DNA of 64,000 nucleotides from Rhodoflexus caldus (GCF_021206925.1 NZ_JAJPRF010000002.1:1-64000); one strand, 5' to 3'. Shown: positions 23,681 through 36,766, numbered from the stretch's first letter. Made by a program: numbers and translations. The notes: generated from the sequence alone by a model not told the origin.

Positions 23681-24907
23681 ATGGATACTTTCTTGGCAGA
23701 AAATTTATTGGACACGATTCAGCGTAAAAATGCTCCCGATTTGTTTGAGCATCCGGACTTCTATGGCGTAGATGATTTGCTCACACCCGAGCAGCGCATG
23801 ATTCGCCAAAGCATCCGCGATTTTGTGAAGCGCGAAATCAGCCCTATTATTGAAGATTGTGCACAACGCAATATATTTCCTTCATTTATTGTCCCAAAAT
23901 TTGGCGAAATAGGTGCTTTCGGCCCTACAATTCCTGTGGAATACGGCGGAGGCGGCTTAGATTACATCTCCTACGGCATTATTATGCAGGAGATTGAGCG
24001 CGGCGATTCCGGTATGCGTTCTACGGCCTCCGTACAAGGTTCGCTGGTGATGTACCCCATCTACAAATTCGGCACCGAAGAGCAGCGCAGGAAGTATTTG
24101 CCCAAGTTAGGTTCAGGCGAATATCTGGGGTGTTTCGGGCTGACAGAACCAGACCACGGTTCTAACCCTTCGGGCATGACTACCAACTTCAAAGATATGG
24201 GCGACCACTATCTGCTGAATGGTGCAAAAATGTGGATTAGCAATGCTCCCGAAGCCGATATTGCGGTGGTTTGGGCGAAAAACGAGCAAGGCAGAATCCA
24301 CGGCCTGATTGTAGAACGCGGTATGGAAGGTTTCAGTACGCCCGTTACACACGGCAAGTGGAGCCTTCGCGCAAGTATTACGGGCGAGTTGGTTTTTGAC
24401 AATGTGAAAGTGCCTAAGGAAAATCTGTTGCCCAATAAGAGTGGCTTAGGTGCTCCTATGATGTGCCTTGACTCTGCCCGCTACGGTATTGCATGGGGTG
24501 CCATCGGTGCTGCCATGGACTGCTACGAAACGGCACGCCGCTATGCCATGGAGCGCATCCAATTCGGTAAGCCGATTGCATCTTTCCAATTGGTGCAGAA
24601 AAAATTAGCAGAAATGCTTACCGAAATTACCAAAGCGCAGTTGGTGGCATGGAGGCTGGGCGTGCTGATGAATGAAGGCAAGGCTACTACTGCCCAAATT
24701 TCATTAGCTAAGCGCAACAATGTGGCAATGGCACTGGAAGTAGCGCGCGAATCTCGTCAGATTTTGGGAGGTATGGGTATTACGGGCGAATACAGCATTA
24801 TGCGCCACATGATGAATCTGGAATCCGTAGTTACCTATGAGGGTACGCACGATATTCACCTGCTCATTCTCGGTAAGGAAATTACCGGCATTCCTGCCTT
24901 TGCATAA
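23681..24907 (+). CDS. Acyl-CoA dehydrogenase, glutaryl-CoA dehydrogenase type
   Basis: A 408-residue FAD enzyme. It follows glutaryl-CoA dehydrogenase nearly throughout: GMRSTASVQGSLVMYPIYKFG, YLGCFGLTEPDHGSNPSGM, LNGAKMWISNAPEADIAVVW, RYGIAWGAIGAAMDCYETAR, FQLVQKKLAEMLTEI and the catalytic-base segment TYEGTHDIHLLILGKEITGI. Glutaryl-CoA dehydrogenase oxidises and decarboxylates glutaryl-CoA to crotonyl-CoA in lysine and tryptophan breakdown. The conserved YEGTHDIH supplies the active-site Glu. A broader acyl-CoA specificity cannot be excluded from sequence. It is in line with the DUF349 gene and followed by a terminator. Confidence 0.88.
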   Translation: MDTFLAENLLDTIQRKNAPDLFEHPDFYGVDDLLTPEQRMIRQSIRDFVKREISPIIEDCAQRNIFPSFIVPKFGEIGAFGPTIPVEYGGGGLDYISYGIIMQEIERGDSGMRSTASVQGSLVMYPIYKFGTEEQRRKYLPKLGSGEYLGCFGLTEPDHGSNPSGMTTNFKDMGDHYLLNGAKMWISNAPEADIAVVWAKNEQGRIHGLIVERGMEGFSTPVTHGKWSLRASITGELVFDNVKVPKENLLPNKSGLGAPMMCLDSARYGIAWGAIGAAMDCYETARRYAMERIQFGKPIASFQLVQKKLAEMLTEITKAQLVAWRLGVLMNEGKATTAQISLAKRNNVAMALEVARESRQILGGMGITGEYSIMRHMMNLESVVTYEGTHDIHLLILGKEITGIPAFA

Positions 24908-24937
24908 CGCAGGTTACAGGTATTTAAGTTAAACTTT

Positions 24938-24971
24938 ATCCCTGAGGGCATCAGTCCTTGGGGATTTTTTA
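24938..24971 (+). terminator. Terminator after the acyl-CoA dehydrogenase
   Basis: ATCCCTGAGG (24938-24947) pairs with CCTTGGGGAT (24956-24965), with two wobbles, followed by a T-run. It ends just before the next gene's GTG start at 24984. Confidence 0.65.
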
Positions 24972-24983
24972 TACAAAAACAAC

Positions 24984-28630
<3,647 letters not shown>

Positions 28631-28633
28631 CGC

Positions 28634-29986
28634 ATGTATTTTCATGATTTTATAAAGGGGCCTATTTACGGCTTATTGCTACTTATCGTTATGCTAATGG
28701 TCAGAAATAGGCTCGCTCCCAAGCATTTGCGCAATTTTTACCTGCCTGCACTCCTGTTCAAATTTTTGGGAGCGGTCTCTTTGGGGCTGATTTACTACTT
28801 CTACTACGGCGGCGGCGATACAGAATTGTATTATGAATTGGGCGTATTCATCAGCAGAAGTTTTTACGAAAACCCGTCGGCTTTTTTTAAGTTGATTTTC
28901 GGGCCTTTGCAATATGACCCCGAGACCTATCCGTACCTTGCTGTTAATATGTTTTACCATCGGGGCGATACGGATACTTACTTCTTGCTGCGTTTAGTCG
29001 GTGTGCTCAATGTACTAACGGGTGATTCTTATGTGGCAACGGCCTTGTTTTTTGCCACTTTTAGTTTTTTGGGTAGTTGGGCTTTCTATCTGGCGCTTGT
29101 TCATATTTACCCCGCATACTACCGTTCGCTGGCACTTGCCATTCTGTTCATTCCGTCGGTAATTTTTTGGGGGTCGGGTCTCATGAAAGACAGTGTAACA
29201 TTTGGCGGAATGGGGCTTGTGGTCTATGGGTTTTATTTTGGTATTATCCGCCGCGAAAAAATGGTTAGAAATCTGCTGATTGGCGGTTTAGGCTTGTTTT
29301 TAGTTGTTTCCATCAAAATTTACATTGTTTATTGCCTGATTCCCGCGCTCATGCTTTGGTGGTTTTTGCGCTTTCGCGACAGTATGCGTTCCGGATTTGC
29401 GAAAACAGTTTCAGTACCCTTCTTAATTGTATCAGGCAGTTTTTTGAGCTTTTTTGCCATTGTTAAGCTGACCAGCGACACGGCTTACAGAGTAGATAAC
29501 CTCGCCAACAAAGCAAGCGTAACGGCTACCTATCTGTATCAACAAGCAGAAGGGCAGGGGTCTGCCTATGAAATTCCGCAGTTTGACGGCTCGTTGAGCG
29601 GCTTGCTGAGTTATGCGCCCCAAGGCATCATTGTAACCCTTTTTCGCCCGTATTTGTGGGAAGCTAAAAGCCCCGTGCAACTGATAGCCGCTTTGGAAGG
29701 TGCTTTGTTCATTTTTCTTACGGTAAGGGTTTTTTATAAAATCAGGCTTACGAAAATTGCTACCACTATTTTTGTAGAGCACTTTGTATTTGCTGCTTTG
29801 GTATTTTCTGTTGGTTTTGCTTTGGCAGTAGGGCTGACTTCCGGTAATTTCGGCACCTTAGTGCGCTATAAAATTCCTATGATGCCTTTTTATCTCTCCG
29901 CTTTGATGATTATTTTGGAAAAAAACAAGAAAAGAAAGCGGGATTTTCCCGGAACGATATTTAAATCGCATGGAAAGGTCGCCTAA
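28634..29986 (+). CDS. Polytopic membrane protein of unknown function
   Basis: A 450-residue inner-membrane protein with about ten hydrophobic segments (for example IYGLLLLIVMLMV, ALLFKFLGAVSLGLIYYFYY, ALFFATFSFLGSWAFYLALV, LAILFIPSVIFWGSGL and FLIVSGSFLSFFAIV). Between TM2 and TM3 a loop of about 60 residues holds GGGDTELYYELG and YHRGDTDTYFLLR, with several Asp. The general pattern is like membrane proteins of polysaccharide loci (Wzy or GT-C-like), but no diagnostic motif is clear. It starts 3 bases after the ligA stop and overlaps the glycosyltransferase by 17 bases, so it is probably co-translated with that gene and may work in glycan assembly. Confidence 0.7.
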   Translation: MYFHDFIKGPIYGLLLLIVMLMVRNRLAPKHLRNFYLPALLFKFLGAVSLGLIYYFYYGGGDTELYYELGVFISRSFYENPSAFFKLIFGPLQYDPETYPYLAVNMFYHRGDTDTYFLLRLVGVLNVLTGDSYVATALFFATFSFLGSWAFYLALVHIYPAYYRSLALAILFIPSVIFWGSGLMKDSVTFGGMGLVVYGFYFGIIRREKMVRNLLIGGLGLFLVVSIKIYIVYCLIPALMLWWFLRFRDSMRSGFAKTVSVPFLIVSGSFLSFFAIVKLTSDTAYRVDNLANKASVTATYLYQQAEGQGSAYEIPQFDGSLSGLLSYAPQGIIVTLFRPYLWEAKSPVQLIAALEGALFIFLTVRVFYKIRLTKIATTIFVEHFVFAALVFSVGFALAVGLTSGNFGTLVRYKIPMMPFYLSALMIILEKNKKRKRDFPGTIFKSHGKVA

Positions 29987-31097
29987 AATACTTTTTGCGG
30001 TCAATCATCGGCTTGGGCGCTCGCCCGGGCAGCGGTTTCGCTTTGAGCAATATTTGCAGATATTATCGGAGGCAGGTTTCAGTTATGATATTTCTCCGCT
30101 GCTGCCAACACCGCAAGATGATGCTGTTTTCTATGCTGCAGGCAATTATATAGGTAAGTTGCGCATTATGCTGAATAGCTTATGGATTCGTCTGCGTGAT
30201 TTGTGGCGTATCAAGCAATATGACATTGTTTTTTTATATCGCGAGGCACACTTTACACGCCTGACAATTTTTGAAAAGCTATTTAAGTGGTCAGGTGTGA
30301 AAATGATTGTTGATTTTGATGATGCCATATGGCTTCCGGTTATTTCGGAAGGGAATAAAATGCTTGCATGGTTAAAGAATGCAAGAAAAATTGATGAAAT
30401 TATTCGCCGAAGTGATTTGGTTATTGTCGGCAATACTTATCTGGCTGCTTATGCACGCCAGTTTAATTCGCATGTGGCGGTTGTTCCCACAACTTTAGAT
30501 ACAACGGTTTTTTACCCCGAAAATCCGCGCTTTGCGCGGACAAGAGCTATGTGTAAAAAAGATAATCAGGCAGTTGTTATCGGCTGGACAGGCAGTTTCA
30601 GCACGATTGAACATTTTGAGTACGGTATTCCGGCATTGCTGGAAATCAAAAAAAAGTATGCTGAAAAGGTGCGTTTTAAGCTCATTGGCGACAGCCGCTA
30701 CAAACATGCAGCGCTTAACATACAAGGTGTGGCATGGCATCCCGATACAGAGTTGGAAGAACTGGGCGAGATAGACATCGGTATTATGCCTTTGCCCGAT
30801 AATGAGTGGACACGCGGCAAATGTGGTTTCAAGGGACTTACCTATATGAGCCTTGCCATTCCTGCCGTTCTTGCACCTGTGGGGATTAACAAGGATATCA
30901 TTCGCGATGGTGAAAACGGATTTTTGGCGGCTACTACCGATGAATGGGTGGAAAAACTTTCATTATTGGTGGAAAATGAAGCACTCAGGAAGCGAATTGG
31001 TGAAGCCGGTAAGCAAACCGTGTGGGAATTTTATTCGCAAAAGTCTCAGAAAGAGCGTTATGTGCAGTTATTTGAAAATCTGTTGAGCCGACAATAA
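29970..31097 (+). CDS. Glycosyltransferase (GT4-like)
   Basis: A 375-residue glycosyltransferase with a GT-B fold. It begins with an N-terminal Rossmann half (PKILFAVNHRLGRSPGQRFR, YDIVFLYREAHFT, VKMIVDFDDAIWL, SDLVIVGNTYLAAYARQF). The C-terminal nucleotide-sugar half has VVIGWTGSFSTIEHF, RFKLIGDS, IDIGIMPLPDNEWTRGKCGF, KGLTYMSLAIPAVLAPVG and NGFLAATTDEWVEKLSLLVE. The KCGxKxLxYM signature is typical of this subgroup. It probably adds a sugar to a lipid- or cell-surface glycan. The gene overlaps the upstream membrane protein by 17 bases, pointing to a shared pathway. Intergenic spacing to SusC is 96 bases. Confidence 0.88.
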   Translation: MERSPKILFAVNHRLGRSPGQRFRFEQYLQILSEAGFSYDISPLLPTPQDDAVFYAAGNYIGKLRIMLNSLWIRLRDLWRIKQYDIVFLYREAHFTRLTIFEKLFKWSGVKMIVDFDDAIWLPVISEGNKMLAWLKNARKIDEIIRRSDLVIVGNTYLAAYARQFNSHVAVVPTTLDTTVFYPENPRFARTRAMCKKDNQAVVIGWTGSFSTIEHFEYGIPALLEIKKKYAEKVRFKLIGDSRYKHAALNIQGVAWHPDTELEELGEIDIGIMPLPDNEWTRGKCGFKGLTYMSLAIPAVLAPVGINKDIIRDGENGFLAATTDEWVEKLSLLVENEALRKRIGEAGKQTVWEFYSQKSQKERYVQLFENLLSRQ

Positions 31098-31193
31098 AGT
31101 ATTATTGCTGTCGGCTGTAAGAAAATTTGCCTGTTTTTTTTCATTATTAATTTCCGTCTCTTTACCTTGTGAAACCGATTATTTTTCAAATTA

Positions 31194-34100
31194 ATGTTTT
31201 CACAAATGAAAAGAGCAGTACTTTTTGGCTTGTGTACGCTATTCTTAGCGTTGGCCGCATTTGCACAGGACAGGCAAATCAGCGGAACTGTTACAGACGG
31301 TGTAGAAAAAGTGCCCCTCCCGGGTGTGTCCATCCTGATTAAGGGGACAAGTTCGGGTACATCAACCGATGCAGAGGGAAAGTTTCGGATTAATGTACCC
31401 GCCAATGCTCAGGTGTTGGTTTTCAGTTTTGTGGGGTATGTGTCTCAGGAGGTAGAAATCGGTAATCGCACTACCATTGACATTGCGTTGCAGCCCGATA
31501 CCAAAACTTTACAGGAAGTGGTGGTAACGGGTTACGGTCAGCAAATTAAGCGTGAGGTTACAGGTAACATTGCCAAGGTGGGCAGTGGCGATATCAAAGA
31601 TATGCCTGTGCCTACGTTCGACAATGCCTTGCAAGGAAAAGCTGCCGGTGTAGTAGTAAACGCAGGCGGCGGTAAGTTGGGGCAGGGTATCCAGATTCGC
31701 GTGCGGGGGCAGTCATCTGTTTCTGCTTCTAACGAGCCACTGTATGTGATTGACGGCATTCCCGTAACTACTGCCGACTTGGGTTCTTTTGGCGGTGCAA
31801 CTAACCCGCTGGCCGACATTAACCCACAGGATATTGAATCAATTGAGATTCTCAAAGATGCCTCTTCCGCCGCCATTTTCGGTTCGCGTGCGGCTAACGG
31901 GGTAGTTTTGGTTACGACCAAGCGCGGAAAAGCCGGTAAAACCAATATCAATTTTGGCGTACAATTCGGTAACAGCAAGCCCAGCCGCAAAGTCCGTTTC
32001 CTCAATGCACAGGAGTACCGCGATTTTTATCTGATGGCGGCTGCCAACTCCGACCGAATAGACGGTATTCCGGTAAACGACCCGGACTCTTACACCTCTT
32101 ACATAAAAGATTTTATTGCTTTCAACAGCTTAGGGACAAATGCCGATACAGACTGGGGCTCGCTTGCATTCCAAGATGCGCCGTTGAGCCAGTATGACCT
32201 GAACATGAACGGCGGCAGCGATAAGACCTCTTTTTATGTTTCCGGTCAGTTGTTAGACCAGAAAGGCATCCTGATAGGCAACGGATTACAGCGCATGTCG
32301 GGGCGTATCAATTTAGAGCACCGAATGTCAAACAAATTTACTTTGGGGGCTAATATGGGCTTGACTCGCACTTTGAACAACCGCATTTCAGGCGACCGCC
32401 AGTTTGATAACCCCATGCAGATGGTGGCTATTCCTTCTATTACGCCGCGCATAGACCCTACTACCAACCTGCCGATTGGTACTCCTCCCGGCGACATCAG
32501 CCTTCCGGTATATTACAACCCGTTGATTAATGTGGGTAATGCGTATTATAATACAACGGTTTACCGCAATATCAGCACCATTTTCGGGCAGTTGGAGATT
32601 TTGAAAGGGCTGACTTTCCGTTCAGAATTTGGCGTGGATATTCTCAACCAGCAGGAAGAACTTTATTACAACAGCAAAACTCAGCGGAACTTTGGTGCGC
32701 CGCTTGGCTTGGGTCAGAATCTTTACACCCGCGTTGAGAATTACAACACCAACAACTTCTTTACCTTTGATAAAACTTTCGGCAATCATGGTCTGAATGT
32801 GGTAGGAGGTATGTCTTATCAACAATCGCAGCAAAAAAGCAACTTCATTGAAGGCCGCGATTTTCCTTCCGATGCTTATCGCATGATAGTAAGTGCTGCC
32901 CGTAAAACAGACGGCAGTTCTTCCGAAACCAATTTCCGTTTCTTATCCTACTTCCTGCGTGCCAACTACAAGTTTAAGGAGCGCTACCTGCTCGGTCTGA
33001 GCGCGCGCGTGGACGGTTCCAGCCGATTCGGTAACGAGAGTAAGTACGGCTTCTTCCCTGCGGCTTCTGCGGGCTGGATTATTTCGGAGGAAAACTTCCT
33101 GAAAGACAACGATATTGTATCGTTTATGAAGTTGCGTGCCAGCTTCGGGCGCACGGGTAACGCTGAAATTGGCAACTTTCCTGCGCGTGGCTTATTTGCC
33201 GGAGCAGGCTATGCAGGCAATCCGGGGCAAGCGCCTACACAATTGGGCAACCCTAACCTAAGTTGGGAAACCACCGACCAGTGGGATGTGGGTATAGATT
33301 TTGGCATTCTGAACAACCGCATCAGTGGCGAAATTGACTATTACCAGAAAAATACTACCGGTTTGCTGCTCAATGTAAACGTTCCGGGAACGACCGGTTT
33401 TACTACACAGGTGCGTAACGTAGGTGCGATGTCAAACAAAGGGGTAGAAATTGTCATCAATACCGACAATTTGGTAGGCGATTTTAAATGGAAGACAAGT
33501 TTTAATGCCGCGCGTAACATCAACACCGTTACCAACCTCGACGGACAAATTATTGAAGCGGGTTTGAACAACATGAGCCGTGCAGTAGAAGGACAGCCTC
33601 TGGGGGTTTTCTTTACGGCTGAATATGCAGGTGTAAATCCTGAAAATGGCGATGCTTTATGGTATCGCAACCGCGTACTGCCCGACGGAACACTTGACCG
33701 CAGCACGACCAACCGCTACAACGAAGCCCAGCGGGTAGTTATTGGCAGCCCATTGCCAAAGTGGACAGGCGGTATTACCAATACTTTCAGCTATAAGGGC
33801 TTTGACCTGAGCATATTCTTTAATGCGCAACTTGGCCAAAAAATCAACTTCTATGGTGCAGGCCGATTCTCATCTGCCAACGGTCGCTTTGAAGACAACC
33901 AAACTGCCGACCAGTTGAATGCATGGACGCCGCAAAACCGCAATACCGATATTCCCGAAGCACGTCTGTTCTTCAACAACGGTGCACAACCTTCCAGCCG
34001 CTTTATTTATGACGGCTCATTTGTCAGACTGCGCAATGTTACACTTTCTTACAATGTTCCTAAGAATTATGTAAACAAGTTGAAGATGACAAGCGCCCGC

Positions 34101-34262
34101 ATATTTTTTACCGGACAAAACCTTGCAACTTTTACCAAATACAAAGGTTGGGACCCGGAAGTAAATGCGGATGATATTGTGAGCAACATCGCACAAGGCT
34201 ACGACTTCTACACTGCGCCGCAACCGCGCACTATCACTTTCGGAGTTAATGTAGGATTCTAA
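31194..34262 (+). CDS. SusC/RagA-type TonB-dependent outer-membrane transporter
   Basis: A 1022-residue TonB-linked porin that imports a glycan or other large nutrient with its SusD partner. Start ATG 31194, or 31206 (MKRAVLFGLCTLFLALAAFA). An N-terminal carboxypeptidase-regulatory-like domain follows (about 26-105; ISGTVTDGVEKVPLPGVSIL, IKGTSSGTSTDAEGKF). The plug domain (about 110-225) has EVVVTGYGQQIKREVTGNI, IDGIPVTTADL and the SusC signature KDASSAAIFGSRAANGVVLV. The rest is a 22-strand barrel ending PRTITFGVNVGF. The SusD gene follows after 39 bases. No sugar-degrading enzyme or sensor is linked, so the substrate is unknown. Confidence 0.95.
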   Translation: MFSQMKRAVLFGLCTLFLALAAFAQDRQISGTVTDGVEKVPLPGVSILIKGTSSGTSTDAEGKFRINVPANAQVLVFSFVGYVSQEVEIGNRTTIDIALQPDTKTLQEVVVTGYGQQIKREVTGNIAKVGSGDIKDMPVPTFDNALQGKAAGVVVNAGGGKLGQGIQIRVRGQSSVSASNEPLYVIDGIPVTTADLGSFGGATNPLADINPQDIESIEILKDASSAAIFGSRAANGVVLVTTKRGKAGKTNINFGVQFGNSKPSRKVRFLNAQEYRDFYLMAAANSDRIDGIPVNDPDSYTSYIKDFIAFNSLGTNADTDWGSLAFQDAPLSQYDLNMNGGSDKTSFYVSGQLLDQKGILIGNGLQRMSGRINLEHRMSNKFTLGANMGLTRTLNNRISGDRQFDNPMQMVAIPSITPRIDPTTNLPIGTPPGDISLPVYYNPLINVGNAYYNTTVYRNISTIFGQLEILKGLTFRSEFGVDILNQQEELYYNSKTQRNFGAPLGLGQNLYTRVENYNTNNFFTFDKTFGNHGLNVVGGMSYQQSQQKSNFIEGRDFPSDAYRMIVSAARKTDGSSSETNFRFLSYFLRANYKFKERYLLGLSARVDGSSRFGNESKYGFFPAASAGWIISEENFLKDNDIVSFMKLRASFGRTGNAEIGNFPARGLFAGAGYAGNPGQAPTQLGNPNLSWETTDQWDVGIDFGILNNRISGEIDYYQKNTTGLLLNVNVPGTTGFTTQVRNVGAMSNKGVEIVINTDNLVGDFKWKTSFNAARNINTVTNLDGQIIEAGLNNMSRAVEGQPLGVFFTAEYAGVNPENGDALWYRNRVLPDGTLDRSTTNRYNEAQRVVIGSPLPKWTGGITNTFSYKGFDLSIFFNAQLGQKINFYGAGRFSSANGRFEDNQTADQLNAWTPQNRNTDIPEARLFFNNGAQPSSRFIYDGSFVRLRNVTLSYNVPKNYVNKLKMTSARIFFTGQNLATFTKYKGWDPEVNADDIVSNIAQGYDFYTAPQPRTITFGVNVGF

Positions 34263-34301
34263 GCAAGAGGGAGTTTTTCACGTTTTTAAAAGATTATTCC
34301 A

Positions 34302-35654
34302 ATGGAAATCAGAAATATTTATAAAAGTGTTTTTGTCGCCGCCCTTACCATGCTTTCTGTTAGTTGCGGCAACAGGCTCAATGTAGAGCCGACTCAAAGC
34401 ATCGATGAAACCACTGCTTTGAGCGATGACCAGTCAGTTAAAGTAACCTTAACGGGGGCTTATGACGGCTTGTCGGGAGTCAATGTGTACGGCGGTGCTA
34501 TTCAATATACGGGAGAACTGCTTGGCGATGACCGCGAAGTTGTTTTTGGTGGTACATTCACCACCTTAGACGAACTTTGGCGGAAATCTATTACCACAAC
34601 TAACGGCGTAGTTACTAGTATCTGGACTAACTCTTACAACACGATAAACCGTGCCAATAACGTTCTCTCGGCGCTTGAAAAAGTCAATCAACAAGACCGC
34701 GCGCGTGTAGAGGGTGAGGCTTTGTTTATCAGAGGCTCGTTGCTGTTTGAACTGGTGCGCCTGTTTGGCAAAACATGGGGGGACGGAAATAATGCTACCA
34801 ACCTTGGCGTGCCTATTGTGCTGACTCCTACGCGAACCGTTACAGAGGCTGATTTTCGCGCGCGCAATACTGTAGAGCAGGTATATGCACAAGTAATTGC
34901 AGACCTGACCAAAGCAGAGCAACAGTTGCCGCTTGCCAACGGCATTTTTGCTACCAAAGGCGCAGCGGCGGCCATGCTTTCGCGTGTGTACCTGATGCAG
35001 GGGCGCTATGCGGAAGCTCGCGATGCGGCTAACCGCGTAATCACTTCGGGGCGTTATGCCATGGCACGCAACTTTGCAGATGTATTTACCGAAAGTTCCG
35101 GCGACTATGCTCGCGAGCACATCTTCCGAATTGTTATTACCGACCAAGACGGTGTAAATGCGATGAATACCTATTATGCTTCAGCAGCATTTCAAGGGCG
35201 CGGCGATATTCGGGTACAAACCAAGCACCTCGATTTATATACGCCGGGCGATGTGCGTAAAGACTTTTTCTATCGCACGGGTGTAAACACATTTACATCC
35301 AAGCACCGCGATTTATATGGCGATGTTCCGGTGGTGCGCATTACGGAAATGTTCCTGACCCGTGCCGAGTGCAATTTCCGATTGGGGCAGCAAGTGGGCG
35401 CCTCTCCCGTTGCCGATATCAACGCAGTTCGTCAGCGTGCAGGGCTTCCGCCACTTACAACTGTTACATTGAACGACATTTTGCGGGAGCGTAAATTGGA
35501 ACTGGCATTTGAAGGCCATCAAATTCACGATTTGAAGCGCAACCGACTGCCTGTTAATGCCAATTTTAACTTCAACTCCAATGCATTGGTACTGCCTATT
35601 CCACAGCGTGAAATAGACACCAATAAAAACTTAGTGCAGAATCCCGGTTATTAA
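34302..35654 (+). CDS. SusD/RagB-family nutrient-binding outer-membrane lipoprotein
   Basis: A 450-residue lipoprotein that caps the SusC porin and captures ligand. Signal: MEIRNIYKSVFVAALTMLSV with the lipobox Cys (VSC) near residue 24. The helical TPR-like core typical of SusD is seen in YNTINRANNVLSALEKVNQQ, ARVEGEALFIRGSLLFELVR, AVIADLTKAEQQ-like and KGAAAAMLSRVYLMQGRYAE. The C-terminal RagB half has FLTRAECNFRLGQQ, DINAVRQRAGLPPL, ILRERKLELAFEGHQIHDLK and ALVLPIPQREIDTNKNLVQN. Length is a little below the common 480-550 residues. It is co-transcribed with SusC and ended by a strong terminator. Confidence 0.94.
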   Translation: MEIRNIYKSVFVAALTMLSVSCGNRLNVEPTQSIDETTALSDDQSVKVTLTGAYDGLSGVNVYGGAIQYTGELLGDDREVVFGGTFTTLDELWRKSITTTNGVVTSIWTNSYNTINRANNVLSALEKVNQQDRARVEGEALFIRGSLLFELVRLFGKTWGDGNNATNLGVPIVLTPTRTVTEADFRARNTVEQVYAQVIADLTKAEQQLPLANGIFATKGAAAAMLSRVYLMQGRYAEARDAANRVITSGRYAMARNFADVFTESSGDYAREHIFRIVITDQDGVNAMNTYYASAAFQGRGDIRVQTKHLDLYTPGDVRKDFFYRTGVNTFTSKHRDLYGDVPVVRITEMFLTRAECNFRLGQQVGASPVADINAVRQRAGLPPLTTVTLNDILRERKLELAFEGHQIHDLKRNRLPVNANFNFNSNALVLPIPQREIDTNKNLVQNPGY

Positions 35655-35677
35655 TCGGTTGGATGCGTGTTTTTACC

Positions 35678-35718
35678 ACTGCCGATAGCCTCCTTTAGCT
35701 GTCGGCAGTTTTATTTTT
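35678..35718 (+). terminator. Strong terminator of the SusC-SusD operon
   Basis: ACTGCCGA..GC (35678-35689) pairs with GCTGTCGGCAGT (35698-35709), followed by TTTATTTTTT. It lies 24 bases past the SusD stop. Confidence 0.85.
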
Positions 35719-35729
35719 TAACCATACAG

Positions 35730-35759
35730 TTTGTATTGCATCTGTTTTGGCCTAATTTG
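35730..35759 (+). promoter_or_regulatory. Promoter of the cytidine deaminase gene
   Basis: TTTG (35730-35733), a 19-base spacer, then TAATTTG (35753-35759), a TAnnTTTG box lacking one spacer base. Transcription would start near 35764, which excludes the ATG at 35761 and favours ATG 35782. Confidence 0.45.
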
Positions 35760-35781
35760 TATGCCCTTTTTTGAAAAAAAT

Positions 35782-36267
35782 ATGGCAAAAACAATTCAAC
35801 TGAATATTAGCTTACAGGCATATGGCAGCATAGAAGAATTACCGGCGGCCGAGCGCCATTTATTGGAGGAAGCTCGGCGTGCAACTGAAAAGGCTTATGC
35901 TCCCTACTCCAACTTTTACGTAGGCGCGGCGCTGCTTACTGCCGACGGCGAGATTATCAGGGGTACCAATCAGGAAAATGCCGCGTACCCTTCGGGTTTG
36001 TGCGCAGAACGGACAGCCTTGTTTGCTGCCGGCGCAAATAACCCTGATTTACAGGTGAAGATGCTTGCCGTAACTGCCCGCCGCAAAGGCGAAGCGCACT
36101 ACACGGCTGCAAACCCTTGCGGAGCGTGCAGGCAGGTAATGGCAGAGTATGAAGACAAACAAAAAAGCCCTATCCGTATTATCATGGAAGGGCAAAACGG
36201 TGAAATATGGGTAGCCGAAGGCATTAATGTGTTGTTGCCTTTCCGCTTTAGTAAGGAAAACCTCTAA
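35782..36267 (+). CDS. cdd: Cytidine deaminase
   Basis: A 161-residue zinc enzyme that converts cytidine and deoxycytidine to uridine in pyrimidine salvage. Start ATG 35782 (MAKTIQLNISLQAYGS) is preferred to two upstream ATGs because the promoter lies over them. The substrate strand APYSNFYVGAALLTADGEII, the zinc-site motif GLCAERTALFAAGANN (Cys and catalytic Glu) and PCGACRQVM (the second and third zinc Cys) are all intact. The N-terminal extension of about 35 residues before AYAPYSNF is typical of Bacteroidota homologs. It is a single gene, convergent with the methionine-sulfoxide reductase (9 bases apart). Confidence 0.93.
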   Translation: MAKTIQLNISLQAYGSIEELPAAERHLLEEARRATEKAYAPYSNFYVGAALLTADGEIIRGTNQENAAYPSGLCAERTALFAAGANNPDLQVKMLAVTARRKGEAHYTAANPCGACRQVMAEYEDKQKSPIRIIMEGQNGEIWVAEGINVLLPFRFSKENL

Positions 36268-36276
36268 TTTGGCCGA

Positions 36277-36762
36277 TTACATGAGCCGCTCGGCAATCCA
36301 TTGCGCCAACTCCTCGAGATATTGGCGGTCGGTTTCATCGTAGTCATTCAGTTCGGTGCTGTCCACATCCAGTACCATTTGTACTACACCGTTTTTGATG
36401 ACAGGTACAACAATTTCTGATTTGGACAATGAACTACATGCAATATGCCCCGGAAATTGTTCCACGTCAGGAACAATGACGGTTTGCGCCTGTTGCCATG
36501 TGTAGCCGCATACGCCCTTGCCAAAAGGAATGCGCGTGCAGGCAATAGGCCCTTGGAAAGGCCCCAGAACCAATTGATTGTCTTTAACCAAATAGAATCC
36601 GACCCAAAAGAAGTCCATGCCTTGTTTCAGTGCCGCTGCAATATTTGCCAGATTGGCAGTCAAGTCCGATTCTGTTTCGGTCAGCGCCTTAATTTGCGGC
36701 AGGAGCGCAGCGTATTTTTCAGCCTTGCCCAGCGAGGTGTCTATAATCAGTGTTTCAGCCAT
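36277..36762 (-). CDS. GAF-domain free methionine-(R)-sulfoxide reductase
   Basis: A 161-residue single-GAF-domain enzyme (fRMsr) that reduces free methionine-R-sulfoxide in the cytoplasm. It matches the family along its whole length: MDFFWVGFYLVKDNQLVLGP, FQGPIACTRIPFGKGVCGYT and PDVEQFPGHIACSSLSKSEI, then DVDSTELNDYDETDRQYLE. The three expected Cys (ACTRI, GVCGY, IACSS) are present, the last two forming the catalytic pair. The divergent neighbour encodes MetZ, a methionine-biosynthesis enzyme, which gives a common methionine theme. The -7 box TAATTTTG (36774-36767) ends only 4 bases before the ATG, so the mRNA may have almost no leader. Confidence 0.92.
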   Translation of the reverse strand: MAETLIIDTSLGKAEKYAALLPQIKALTETESDLTANLANIAAALKQGMDFFWVGFYLVKDNQLVLGPFQGPIACTRIPFGKGVCGYTWQQAQTVIVPDVEQFPGHIACSSLSKSEIVVPVIKNGVVQMVLDVDSTELNDYDETDRQYLEELAQWIAERLM

Positions 36763-36766
36763 GATG

